A stretch of DNA of 64,000 nt from Phymatolithon calcareum (Eukaryota > Rhodophyta > Florideophyceae > Hapalidiales): assembly GCA_977006965.1 (NCBI GenBank), contig OZ345377.1:1612001-1676000 (forward strand), written 5' to 3'. Positions 44,645-54,997 of this stretch are shown piece by piece. Both the position numbers and the translations under genes were made by a program. Position 1 is the first letter of the stretch. Each line of letters opens with the position of its first letter. The notes beneath the pieces were generated by a model. The model saw only the letters and a list, made by a program, of their open reading frames with translations. It was not told the DNA's origin and searched no databases.

Positions 44645-45203
44645 GAGGAAATCGTTAGATGATAGAAGGAGGAAGAAAAAGGGCGGATAATAAAATCCCC
44701 ATAGACGAGCCGAACAAGCTACCTGGATTGCTATATAGAAGGTTCAGAAACACGCGTCTGAGGTGCCTAATTGTCATTTCCAGCAGAGCCCTGCTGCTGA
44801 TAAAATCGACTCTGGCAACATACTTTGGAATCAGTGCTTTGATTGAGCTCGTAGCGCTCCAACGAGCACTACGTTCCACAGAAACGGACCTAGAGACTGA
44901 ACATGAATATAAAAGACTGACACGGGCCCTCACGGGAAGAGAAATTCGAATTAAGGAGATTTAAGGAGAGTAGAGTGTGACCGACAAGGATGACAGTGAG
45001 AAGCTACCGTGTTACTCAAATTGAGGTTTTGGGAGCTTTTAAAATAAAACATCACATATCCCCTTCGAACGGATCTCAGTAGGAATATACGTATCTTATT
45101 TTAAAAGCTCCAGACACCTCAGTTAGAATAACAGGGCAGCTTCTAGCTAGGATCCAATACCTCTACTCTCTTAAGATCTCATTAATTAGACTTTCCCTGT
45201 GTC
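44645..45203. mobile_element. Non-LTR family B, copy 3: two 3' ends tail-to-tail
   Basis: 44655-45070 is a plus-strand copy of the family B end (frame 44659-44964: RNTRLRCLIVISSRALL, KRLTRALTGREIRIKEI; then GTTACTCAAATTGAGG and CACATATCCCCTT). After a 15 bp gap, 45085-45203 is a minus-strand copy of the same 3' end (TTATTTTAAAAGCTCC, TAACAGGGCAGCTTC). The two tails face each other. Either two independent insertions or a twin-priming-like rearrangement would give this. Confidence 0.72.
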
Positions 45204-46429
45204 AAACACGTGTTTGATTTGTCAGTCAACTGTACGCACTGACGTGTTACAGCGCATATTACATAGTTGATATAGTTGCTAGAGGAATCTAATTGTCAGT
45301 TAGTGTGTATAAAAGACCGAAGTCCCTCCAAACATAGGAGAAGGGCAATCGGAACATCGACAACGGAAACTCCCGACCTGGTCGAGATGGCGTTAGTCAC
45401 AATGGTAGCACCAGCAGGGTCAGTTAGCTGTTTGTTGACTTGGTAAGCTCGTGCACTGATTTGGAAGTGTACAGCGAGAGGGGCCAACAAGTTCGAGTGT
45501 TGTGCAGGGGTTTTCATTTTGTTCCAAATTTATTTCAAGATTTCATAACCAGTGAATCGTTAAAGGACTTCGCTTTTCAAAATTTTATCTGAAAGCACTC
45601 GGGAAGCGATAAGGTTCTCCACCAAACTCCAAGTTGAGACATGGAACTGCGGCGGACTCTGCAAACCAACGCCAGAATTACTCTTCAGTGACGAACCTGG
45701 ACGAGACGTGAAAGCCGCAGTCAAACTCTCTAACGATAGGATAGAATGGAAGAAACTTAGACCGTCGAAGCGCTGCTAGCCCCATTGGGGGGAAGGCAAA
45801 ATTAATGAATGTATGAAACCGCCATACAATAAATAGAAAATGGCAATTCATTGCAATAAATTTGAATTGGGACGAGCCCTGGTCATGCCCTATACTTTTC
45901 CCAAGGTTCGCTTTGTCGTCAGTCTTTTTGCCGAAATGAAATCTCCCGCAGATAGTCCAAAGCCTAGAATATGATCGACAACCAGCACCTTTTGTAAAAT
46001 TCGATTTTTTCGTCCTCCGTGTTTGTCCTTGAGATGACTTGACTTCAAGGAAGCCGGAGGTGGAATCCTTCTCTTTTTAGTTGATAAATTTGGACCTTAA
46101 ATTGTATATGATTTTAGGAATACGAGAGTTTTGGCCATTTCTTGCTCCACTGCGCTTCAGCTAGCTTGCTCGTCATTTTTATTCTGCGCTTGTCTTTGTA
46201 GAAGTCCAAAACTGTTGACGGTGGACACGTCCTACCGCCTTGCGCTCTGAAAGTGAGTATTACTTGCTCTTGTTCAGCCAGAAAAGAGAAGCGCAATACT
46301 AACAACTCACAAGCATATGAACAATTCGAATGAGGATGCACAATTTCAAGCAGTTAAACTTGATGGCGCCAATTGAGAAAGTCTGATCAGTGGACCCCAA
46401 GCTTTTCCCTCCGCCCTTTTACGGGAGAG

Positions 46430-46580
46430 GGTTTTTGGAGCTAGCGCTACGACGTTAACCCGGGTTACAAGTATTTGAATATATGATCGAAGCTACAACG
46501 TAGCTGCTGAAACGCATCTCCCTTGCAGTCTCATGAGTGTTACTGAGGGCGTTTAATAAATTCCAAATTCAAAAAAAAAG
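46430..46580 (+). mobile_element. Retroposon family C, copy 2
   Basis: Aligns with 25083-25249: GGTTTTTGGAGCTAG, GCTGAAACGCATCTCCCTTG, GTGTTACTGAGGGCGTTTAA, then TAAATTCCAAATTC and a run of nine A. No duplication is recognisable, so the left limit is uncertain. Older than copy 1. Confidence 0.62.
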
Positions 46581-47036
46581 TTAAACTTGAAACTGTCTGC
46601 AAGATCTTTATTGAAAATTGATCTTTATTTTCGAATATCAGCGCTTATCGATAGAGAATGTTTGGACTGTAGCGATCCTTTTGCAACGCTAGTTGCTGTC
46701 AATCAACGAAGGTTGTCATTGTCAGATGGAACTTAGAAGGCTGCCAATGACTACTTAGTGATTGTATCTGTAACGAACGCCAATTCGACCAGGTCGAGCG
46801 ACGTTGTCGATGCTCCGACTACTCTCCCACTTTCAATGGAGGGACTTATGTTATGGTCACTAACTGGCAGTCTAGATTCCTACAGAATCTACAAAATCAT
46901 CTAGTCTGCGCTGTAGCACGTCAGGCGGACACCTGCCTGAAAAATCATTTCGCGTTTGTTAAAGTATGGATCTTGACTGAACTCTAGTCGCTTTCAAGAC
47001 AGAAGACTGTCGTTGCATTGTAGAACACAGGACGAG

Positions 47037-47111
47037 AACTATGAATGTTTTTTAAAACATTCATAGTTTTTTTTAAAACATGGGGATTGGTATTTAAAAA
47101 TACCAATCCCC
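47037..47111. repeat. Two adjacent perfect hairpins with 2 nt spacers
   Basis: AACTATGAATGTTTT (47037-47051), TT, then its reverse complement (47054-47068); 13 nt later GGGGATTGGTATTT (47082-47095), AA, then its reverse complement (47098-47111). Both stems are perfect and the arms are unrelated to each other. Confidence 0.88.
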
Positions 47112-48066
47112 GAGCGGCCTACCGATGAGTCCGATCCTGGCACTTGGATATGGGCATGTGTTTTTTCGGCACATGTGCAAATCCCTGCTACGTGTGTTAT
47201 GTCTTGTCCGATCAACGTACAAGTAATAATAAAAGCAAACCGGGTGAGTGCTAGTACCATACACAAAGTCCACAGTTGCTGTGGTAAAGCGGAGTCGACG
47301 GCGAGAGTACACGTGTACAGAGCTTGCGCTCTACTCCCCGTCGGTGCCCGATACCTGGCACATCCTGTGGTTTATTTCTAAACCACTGCTTTAGGACTCT
47401 CCTGTACAACTGTTGGGATTGGGTGGGTTGGAAAAAATAAAGATGGTCCACCGTCGCCCGCTCCACGTTTGGATTCATGATCATCAAGGCGGACGACACT
47501 GACTGTCAATCCCCTCCAGTGTGGATCGCTTCTCGATTGCACTCCCCTAATTGCCTTACGCGATAACGCGTTATGATACTACCCTTAGGTGAACAATCAA
47601 TAACTTGGAAATTGGGATTAATTTCACGCGTGGTCACAAAGATAACGAATCAGCTATGATCGGGACCAGGGGACCACCCTCCAGCCAAAACTCGCTTTGC
47701 AGAGCCAACCTATCCCATCCTACTTGCAAACCGCCCAACACACGCAATATGATATTGCGTTGGTGCCCCAACGCGAGCATGTGCACCTGTGCCTCATTCC
47801 GTTACATTACAGTATTTCTCACGCTGCGCACTGCTGTGCGCATCTAGAACGGACGGGAGTGGCGCTCGCACAGCCGTTACTGTAGGAATGAGCACTGATG
47901 TGTGTGTATCAAAGAAAGTACCGCTGTTGAGCCTGATTTTCCGGAATCAAAGTGTATCAGAGTTTCGCCCCTGTCATGAAACTAGCCTACATTATCCAGT
48001 AATGACCAATCACACGTATGATAACGTCGTGTGTGATAGTAGTCGTTCAGAATTCCGAAGATATTA

Positions 48067-48541
48067 CAGTCAATCCTCGTTAAATGGATGCCCAATGTGG
48101 AACGACTTGATATCCAGCAAACCGAGGATATACCGGAAGTGAATTTGAGTCATAAGCCTGAGGGACGTGCCATGCACATTCGGCCAACTGAAGTTGGACC
48201 AGGAGCGCGCTGTGGTACACAGGCAAACGCATACGCGGCACATGAAGATTGTTTCTATGAAACAGCGAAGAGTTACTGATTTTTTTCAATAAAGACAGGT
48301 TAAGTATACTCCACACGTGTACAAGTGGACAACATGCGCTTTGCATCGGTACCAAAAAATTAAACAATTTCAATCATGTGCCGCGGACAGGGTCTGGGAA
48401 ATTATTCTCAAATCGAGTGTTCCACACACCTTAATAATCGTTAAATGTAGTCGTATGCTACAGTATCTCCGTTCATCTACTTCGTATCCGGGAAAGTGAG
48501 GATATTCTGATTTCGAGGATCCATTTAAAGAGGATTGACTG
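48067..48541 (+). mobile_element. Pogo/Tigger-like deletion derivative
   Basis: 475 bp with inverted ends beginning CAGTCAATCCTC (left CAGTCAATCCTCGTTAAATG; right matches with a few changes), flanked by TA at 48065-48066 and 48542-48543. Inside, the plus strand reads MKQRRVTDFFQ before a stop and AATAAAG, resembling the xxITDFF C-terminus of pogo/Tigger transposases. So only the 3' end of the gene is left. Tc1/mariner superfamily, pogo branch, is the best assignment. Confidence 0.62.
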
Positions 48542-48543
48542 TA

Positions 48544-50973
48544 GCTTGCTGTTGCTGAATCCTAATTGCAATTGGTATTGCCAAAAAGAACCTCTATGTC
48601 AAATTCTATTGCTTGCGACAAATCCTATTGCTATTGATTGCCTCATTGCTCCACTCGAAGCATTAGCAAAACTTGAACTGGGACGAACCCTGGGCAAGAC
48701 CCAATGGAGCACTTAAGTTCACCGTGTAGGGCAGACGTTTTCCCCAGCTACCTGGAAAACGAGCTAAATGCTGTTTCTGATTGTGCAGAGGAAGATTTTT
48801 TGCTGTATGCAAAGCATGGCCATGTTGTAGACCGTGCTTCCGATTCGGGTTTGGAAACACACGTGGTCTAGCAAGCGATACTCTTTTAGGCCAGGATGAC
48901 TACATGCGTGTCACCCCGTGCACTTTCGTCAATCAGGTAGACAATCGCACTATGAGTCTTCTTAGGGATCTGTGTATCAATTTCGGGAATTGGCAATTTG
49001 CGTTCCATACTTTTTTACAATATCAGTGCATTTGCAGACTCGAGTGTGACGAACTGTCCTCGACCTCTCTTGCTTGGGGGAATCGTGGACTCTCTATATA
49101 TAGCGCTAGAGCTATACTATGGGTCCGCTAACAAGCCTGGCGATATTGCGGCACTCGCTACATGTGGCGCTAGCGTGAAGAGTCCATGAAAGTGTCCCAA
49201 GAGTATTACTCTTGGGATGCTCGCTTGCGCGGGCTTACTAAGTCCACACCGAGCTCAACCCAATCTTTCCGAAGAGCACAACCGAAAGAAACGAATCCTG
49301 CACAGAATGTATCGTGGGCCGTTGTGACTTTTTTTGAAAGCCCTACAGACTTCCGAAGATATGGGGTTCCTTAGATGCTAGCTACCTTTGCGCAGCTCAC
49401 GAAACGCCCACCAGAAGGGCGGGCGGGAAAACTTAGGATCTACGGGACTGTTGGGGCTTGGGCTCACCCGCTTTTGGCCTTGCCTCCTACGGATCCATGC
49501 GTTCTATGAGTGTCTTGCTAAACAATAAGAGCTCATCTAGCGCCTTTTCTTCTTCCATCTTTTTCTACTTCGATGTCATACCCCGCTAGCGTGCAATCAA
49601 GGGTCTCAATAGGCTCTCTAGCGAGTTCTTCAACCATACTTGTTGTTGACACGTGTGGGAATCTGCCACAGGCACACTGCAGCGCGAGTGGCCTGTGCTT
49701 CACCTTGGGGAACTTGAGGATTGCTGGCAATTCTCTTGTCTTGTCGTATGGAATCTTCCGGGCCGCTGTGACTGTTCCCCCACAACATTGGGTTGTTCGA
49801 TTCTCGTCATTTCCAGAGTAATAACGAGTAATGTTTAGCAGTAGTGTTATAGTTTGCAAAAGGGTATAAATCCGGAAGCTGATGCAAGGCATCGGGCTAT
49901 GCATAGCCTATGCACATTCTCTGCGGCCAATCAAGATGAGCAGACCCTCTCGCGTCTATACATCCAAGGCATATTGCGTTCGAAGTGTCATTACTTTGCC
50001 TCATGAAGGAGCGGTGGCAAGTTCATATTTTGAAGAGTTTAAGCAAAAATTCGCAAACGAGGACACGGTGAGCTTTCTACTTCAAGCGGACAAACGAAAA
50101 AGCATTAGAGAGTGTTGAGACAATATGATAGGACGACTAGGCTAAAGATGTGTCTCCCTGATCAGGAACATGTGTAGACCTATGATGTGATGTATATGTA
50201 GCATGTGTATCCTCAACAGAGAGGCGAAACTTTTGTTTAACACAAGCTACAGATGAGTGCATATGCAATAAATCGATTCAACTCGTAAATGACGGCTGCA
50301 TACCCCATTGTGAATTTTAGTGAGATTGTACCATGTTTCGCGACTAGAGGCAAGTCGGCACCTGTCTAACTTATCTACTTTATCGTCGAGCTTGTTACTT
50401 AATTTTTCTTGAACCTGTTTTTCTGTTGTTCTTTTGTTCTAATAATGGGGAGCCCAGCCAATTACATTGACTTACCGTAGGACTGGTGCCGGTGGAATAC
50501 AACTGAACGCCATTGGTCAACACGTGATTTGTTTGTTTTTTACTGATTTTACTCAAGTTACTATTGATACCTTCAGCACAGTACTGTACGGCGGTTACAT
50601 TATTGAAGCAGCAGCTGGGCAATGACCACGTACTCTCGCCAGCGGCTACATTGCAGTAGCTACAGTAGATGAGTGCTCAGGCCAGCGGATTACCTTGTTT
50701 TCTGAGCGAGCAGATATGGGCCCTGTACAGTGGAATCACCTGGGAAGCGTGCTGCTTCAAGGTAGAGCATGTAAATTTGAAGGCAACGCAGGGCGAGTGC
50801 CATCAGCTCTTTGCGACACCGTCTCCTTTCTTGCCAATCCAGCTCCTCGACTGGAAATCGGTTTCCCCATCGCTTGTGCCACTCTCAATCAAACCGGCGA
50901 GGCGTGACACTTGTCGAACGGTGTCCCTCAGGATTTCGGCTTTTTGGTCCGGCGCTTGCTGTCATCGCCAACA
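48544..50973. other. No recognisable gene
   Basis: Short frames only (49533-49904 minus, 49882-50118 plus) without a domain. An 11 bp perfect stem with 1 nt spacer (TCCCAAGAGTA/TACTCTTGGGA) lies at 49195-49217. 49328-49460 is one copy of a dispersed repeat whose inverted partner is at 52693-52858. The last 200 bp should hold the promoter of the next gene. Confidence 0.4.
49328..49460. repeat. Dispersed repeat, copy 1
   Basis: AAAGCCCTACAGACTTCCGA, AGCTACCTTTGCGCAGCTCA and CTACGGGACTGTTGG match the reverse complement of 52693-52858 in order, with gaps. A shorter resemblance is seen at 26820-26885. Probably a non-autonomous transposon; ends not resolved. Confidence 0.55.
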
Positions 50974-52680
50974 ATGCCGCCCCTGACGACATCAACCGCA
51001 TCCGTGAAGCCTCCCCCGCTGATTCCGACCCTGGGGTGGCATGTCGTATGGGTTGCGTTCGCCACCATTCTTCCATGGACAATTGTCGCCATATTCGATG
51101 CAATCGACTCGTGCTACCGCCGTCTGCGCATGGTCGCAGTCCGTCTTGGACTCTCATTTGCATGCAACATTGTTGCTTATATCGTAGGCTCTTTATTTGT
51201 TCGCGAGCTTGTCAATATAGCCAACGCGGAGAATTCAACAAACAATTGCAAAATTGATAGTACAAAATGTGTGTACGACCGTTTTGATGAAATCGCGACA
51301 TTTCTCGTCCTCCTGTTTTTCAACCTCTGGTTCGTCCTTCGCAACACCCGTGGCTGGTTCCAGTTCTTCGCACTTCTACGTCTCCGCCCACTCTTCATCA
51401 AGACGCAAACGGCCTTTGCTGTCGCCGCGGCACCGCATCGTTCCGGGCTTCTCGACGGTATTTCCCTTATTAGCGTCTCCGACAGTCTGATCAACAACGA
51501 CCTTGACTCCCGCACGCCATTTCTGAATCCTTTTACGCCCCGCGGACACAACTGGCAGCTTGCGGGCTGGCGTGCGTGGTGGAGCCAAGACTGCCGTGAT
51601 GCGCGCCCCGTCGAGGCTGACTCCAGTTACGATGTCACGGTATGCGAAAAGCTAGCTCAAGACATGACCGAGGAGGGCCCGCGCTGGCCGCACAACGTTG
51701 AGGAGGATGTGAAACACCCGACTGGCCACGGTATCATTGAGCGCGGCGATCGCGACTCATGGCTTTCAGCGCTCGTCGAGTATGGTGGTTCAGAAGGACA
51801 GCAGGATACCCGCGGACGTGCTAACGAGGACATTTTTAATCTCGATGATCGCACTGGCGTAGCAACCCTAGTGAGGGAAAAAACCATGTTTCCACCTCAT
51901 CGAATGTCGTCCCTCTGGTATTCGACGTCAAGGTTTGAAGACGTTTATGCATCTCTGGCGTCAAAGATTAATGAACTCAATCCTTCTACATTGATGCCAT
52001 CCTCATTTGTCATGTGGAAAGAGATAGCAACTGACATTGCAAAGAAGCTCGACGAACCCATGTATCTCTCTGGAGACAGACTATGTGTTTATGCAGGAGA
52101 ACTTGCTGCTACATCAGTGCTCCTTTCACACTACTCTATGCAGTACCACTCGCTTGTGGAGCTTGTGTATCAGGACGGACGGTCAGCAAGGTGGACATTT
52201 GGCTGGTCCGGCTTGTTATCTTGCTTCTCGAATCTGTGGACAAGACAAAGAGTCTTTCTCGCAATGCTCAACGGGCTCTCATTGTTAGCCATAAAATCTG
52301 CCAGCAGAGTCGAGCAAATTGATCATTGTGTGCGGGCAATGATGGTAGGGTACGCGAGCTTTGCTGTAAGTGACCGTGCAGTGGGAAAGAGAATTGCGCA
52401 GGCCAGAAAGGATGAGCTTTTAAAACGGTATCTGGACAACAAGGGAAAAACTTGCCGCGGATGTGGGCTTCGAGCGACCCGAATAGCGTGCGAAAAGCTC
52501 AACATTCCGGCTGAGGCATCGCATATGGACGGATTGCCAGCGTTCTCCACAGGGTGGGCCAGAGAATACATGGCTGCACAACCAGGGTCGCAACCGCCGG
52601 GAGACGGGGGTAACCACGATGAAGTTGAAGAACGACAAGGGTCGAGTAATGCTTGGCGCTACACGAATTCTCGTGTGTGA
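50974..52680 (+). CDS. Predicted membrane protein, function unknown
   Basis: 568 residues from ATG 50974 (MPPLTTSTASVKPPPLIP); the frame is open 21 codons further up without an ATG. Hydrophobic segments near residues 20-45 (LGWHVVWVAFATILPWTIVA), 56-78 (LGLSFACNIVAYIVGSLFV) and 108-122 (FLVLLFFNLWFVL) look membrane-spanning. The long middle part is hydrophilic. The second half has helical segments (LCVYAGELAATSVLLSHYSM, LLSCFSNLWTRQRVFL, AMMVGYASFAVSDRAVG) and a small Cys motif CRGCGLRATRIAC near 506-518. The tail is polar (GSQPPGDGGNHDEVEERQGS). I recognise no family. Even codon use and the lack of stops over 1.7 kb make it a real gene. Confidence 0.72.
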   Translation: MPPLTTSTASVKPPPLIPTLGWHVVWVAFATILPWTIVAIFDAIDSCYRRLRMVAVRLGLSFACNIVAYIVGSLFVRELVNIANAENSTNNCKIDSTKCVYDRFDEIATFLVLLFFNLWFVLRNTRGWFQFFALLRLRPLFIKTQTAFAVAAAPHRSGLLDGISLISVSDSLINNDLDSRTPFLNPFTPRGHNWQLAGWRAWWSQDCRDARPVEADSSYDVTVCEKLAQDMTEEGPRWPHNVEEDVKHPTGHGIIERGDRDSWLSALVEYGGSEGQQDTRGRANEDIFNLDDRTGVATLVREKTMFPPHRMSSLWYSTSRFEDVYASLASKINELNPSTLMPSSFVMWKEIATDIAKKLDEPMYLSGDRLCVYAGELAATSVLLSHYSMQYHSLVELVYQDGRSARWTFGWSGLLSCFSNLWTRQRVFLAMLNGLSLLAIKSASRVEQIDHCVRAMMVGYASFAVSDRAVGKRIAQARKDELLKRYLDNKGKTCRGCGLRATRIACEKLNIPAEASHMDGLPAFSTGWAREYMAAQPGSQPPGDGGNHDEVEERQGSSNAWRYTNSRV

Positions 52681-52692
52681 ACTTATTCTAGG

Positions 52693-52858
52693 ACATTCGT
52701 TAAATGGGCACCAACAATCCCGTAGAGGACTGCGATAGGACTACTTTGAGTCCTGAGTTTTCCCGTCCGCCATACTGCTGGACGCTTCGTGAGCTGCACA
52801 AAGGTAGGTAGCATCAGAGGAAGCCTTGCCCATATCTTCGGAAGTCTGTGGGGCTTTT
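52693..52858. repeat. Dispersed repeat, copy 2 (inverted)
   Basis: Reverse-complement partner of 49328-49460. Its right end runs into GTCTGTGGGGCTTTTAA, also found at 27184-27200, and 52855-52890 mirrors 59980-60012 (ACTCCCAAATTGGG). It starts 13 bp after the stop of the membrane-protein gene and so probably supplies part of its 3' UTR. Confidence 0.55.
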
Positions 52859-53162
52859 AACACTCAATTTGGGAGTAAACCGGCACTTTTTTTGCATTTT
52901 TACACGGACCATGTTTTTTGTTTCTCTGCCGACATCATTTATTTTTTTCGGAAATGGTGGAGAGAACCCTTGCGACTACAGATCTGTAGCGCTCAAGCTA
53001 CCTTCTTGCTTCGTTAGGAAGAGAGAGGCGATGTAAGTTTGCTCGTACATCGATTTTGTACTCGGAGTATTAGTGTATGTGTCATCGATAGGCGCTTAAA
53101 AAAACGCAGATTTTGGAAGCAAACTTACAAAAAAATGATATCATATTCATATCATAATATGT
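52859..53162. other. No recognisable gene
   Basis: AT-rich linker with TATCATATTCATATCATAAT near 53140. No family detected. Confidence 0.4.
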
Positions 53163-53174
53163 GTGCGGTGTTTC

Positions 53175-53790
53175 TTTCTTTCTTTCTTTATTGCAGATGA
53201 CGTCAATTTTTAAGTTAACGCCTAAACTTGCTCTCGAGCAAGTTCTCTTCGTTCAAATATTGGATTATCGCTACGGGTTTCTCTCTGCACAGATCTTCTA
53301 CCGTTTTGCTCCGAACTCTGCCGATGAATTTCCGTCGACTAACAGCCCGACCCGAACAATGTAGGATCATATGTTCCACAGTTTCCTTCACCCCATACGG
53401 GCATTTCTTGCACATTGGGTCGTGAGGAAGTGGCTCATTCTCGTTGTGTCCATGGTGAAAGCTGGCGACGATTGGACAGCAATTAGTTATGAGCTGGTGG
53501 AGTATTACCTCAGCCCGTCTATGTGAGATGTGTAGGTCTTCCGGGAGTGTCGGGATGGTAACTGGTTTGCTTCTACAAGGCGGTTTGATAATGGATCGTG
53601 CCGCTTCCATGGTGAGAGGTACCGCTTGATGTGATAGCAGGCTTGATTCCGATATTCCCCGGCGCGCGAGCTCATCAGCAGCCTCATTTTTCGGGACTCC
53701 GCAGTGACTCGGTATCCATATGCCTTCTATGTGAATCTCCTGTGCCATGATTTGTTCCATAAGATTCCATAGTTTCCGAACCATCTCTCC
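53175..53790 (-). mobile_element. Non-LTR family A, copy A2
   Basis: 616 bp, 5'-truncated inside RNase H (starts GEMVRKLWNLMEQIM), and nearly identical to the matching part of A1. It keeps IPSHCGVPKNEAADELA and the terminal zinc knuckle (CKKCPYGVKETVEHMILHC). A 12 bp target-site duplication GTGCGGTGTTTC flanks it (53163-53174 and 53791-53802), and a (GAAA)n tail ends the coding strand. The frame that appears to continue to 53829 is chimeric: residues before GEMVRKLW come from the target. The truncation removes the Tudor-like insert. Confidence 0.92.
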
Positions 53791-53802
53791 GTGCGGTGTT
53801 TC

Positions 53803-54148
53803 GAAGGGGTTTGGGAGGAGTCGTGCCAAATCAATTCGGTCATGTGCCGTTGCAGTGCACAGTCGTCTGCCTCAGGCGCTCTTGCTGTAAATGCTCTCAT
53901 GCTGAAGACACTTCTTGGCCAATACAGAACTTTAGTGCAGTTCTGCACAACGGGAATTGCACTGCCCTATCTACACTCAGCCGTCCTGTCATACCCCACA
54001 GCTACACCGTCTTACTCGGACAGCAGTCGTATCGTATGCGAATGGCGACTACCGCTCATCACTAGGACGAGATCACTGCTCCTGAAAAAGCTATAGCTTC
54101 GTTCATCAGCAGCACAAGGGCATTGTTTCAGAAACACTGTTTGAAGGC
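53803..54148. other. Upstream region of the large transposase gene
   Basis: No gene. I found no convincing terminal inverted repeat pairing with the 58.2 kb side, so the element boundary is not fixed. Confidence 0.35.
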
Positions 54149-54990
54149 ATGGCGGATTCCTGCAGCTGCAAAAAGCGTCGTTGCCATCAATGCAATCTTT
54201 GCATGGAATGTTCCTGTTGTTGCATGCCGGTGGATGATTCTGATCTTGAAGAGACGCAGAACAGGACTGTTTCAGGGCCACGAAAAAAGCGCCCTCGCAT
54301 TCTGACCAATCTCGCACCTCCGGTTCCGCATCGGAGAAAGAACATCGACAGGCATTGTTCTGCGAAATCGATTTTACGAAGGCTGGGAGCTGGACCTGAT
54401 CTGAAAAAATTACTCTCGGGACCAAACGCACGGGAAAAAGCGTACCAATCTCTCCCTCAAAATGTTCTGAAAAACGTGAGAAAGCTCATATCTGGGGTTT
54501 CCAAAATTTTGCTCTCGTCAATTTTTTCCGATGACGACGCAGTGCAAACGTTTTTGAAAACAACCAGTTTTGCGATGGAAATTGCGCGCGAGATTCGAGC
54601 ATCTAAAAAACAGAGCGCCGAACGGAAAGCCCTAATGGGCGTTCTTTGCACAATGCTAAGCAGGGAAGAAGTTTGTGAAGCTCTGCGAGAACTTTCTGAT
54701 AGTGACGAAGAGAGCGGTGACGACGATAATGAGCTGATACAATCAATCAGAGGCGAGACATCGGGACGAAGCACCACTCCAAGGTACTCCCGACAAGAAA
54801 AAATTTCACAAGTTGTTACTTCGGGCGGATTTCGGAAGCGTTACGCCTATGCACGGCGGTACTGGTCTATGTTGATTTCCGAAAATCGTATTCCTCGTCC
54901 TCTTATTTGCCGTTCTCGCATCGACGTACCAAATTTGACAGACGTTGTAAAGTTTATTCTCGAAGACGTCCAAGTTCTATCGTGGGGTAC

Positions 54991-54997
54991 AAAAAAC
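54991..54997 (+). promoter_or_regulatory. Candidate -1 frameshift heptamer A AAA AAC
   Basis: The first frame reads ACA AAA AAC before terminating at TAG 55004. The heptamer A AAA AAC lies in the phase needed for -1 slippage, and slippage puts the ribosome at CTG GAG ATA GTC in exactly the frame of the 1.7 kb core block. I see no strong downstream stem. An indel in the A6 run would give the same picture. Confidence 0.4.

Larger units (their letters stand above)
45204..48066. other. No recognisable gene; scattered repeat debris
   Basis: 45600-45835 may be a non-LTR 3' end: the plus strand reads WNCGGLCKPTP ... RIEWKKLRPSKRC and is followed by a stop, GGGGGGAAGG and AATAAATAG. 46430-46580 is a second copy of retroposon family C. 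Two adjacent hairpins occupy 47037-47111. Nothing else is recognisable. Confidence 0.4.

Noticed and set aside
53791-53829. Apparent N-terminal extension of the second family A copy
   Set aside because: These codons lie in the target sequence beyond the 12 bp duplication; the fusion is accidental.
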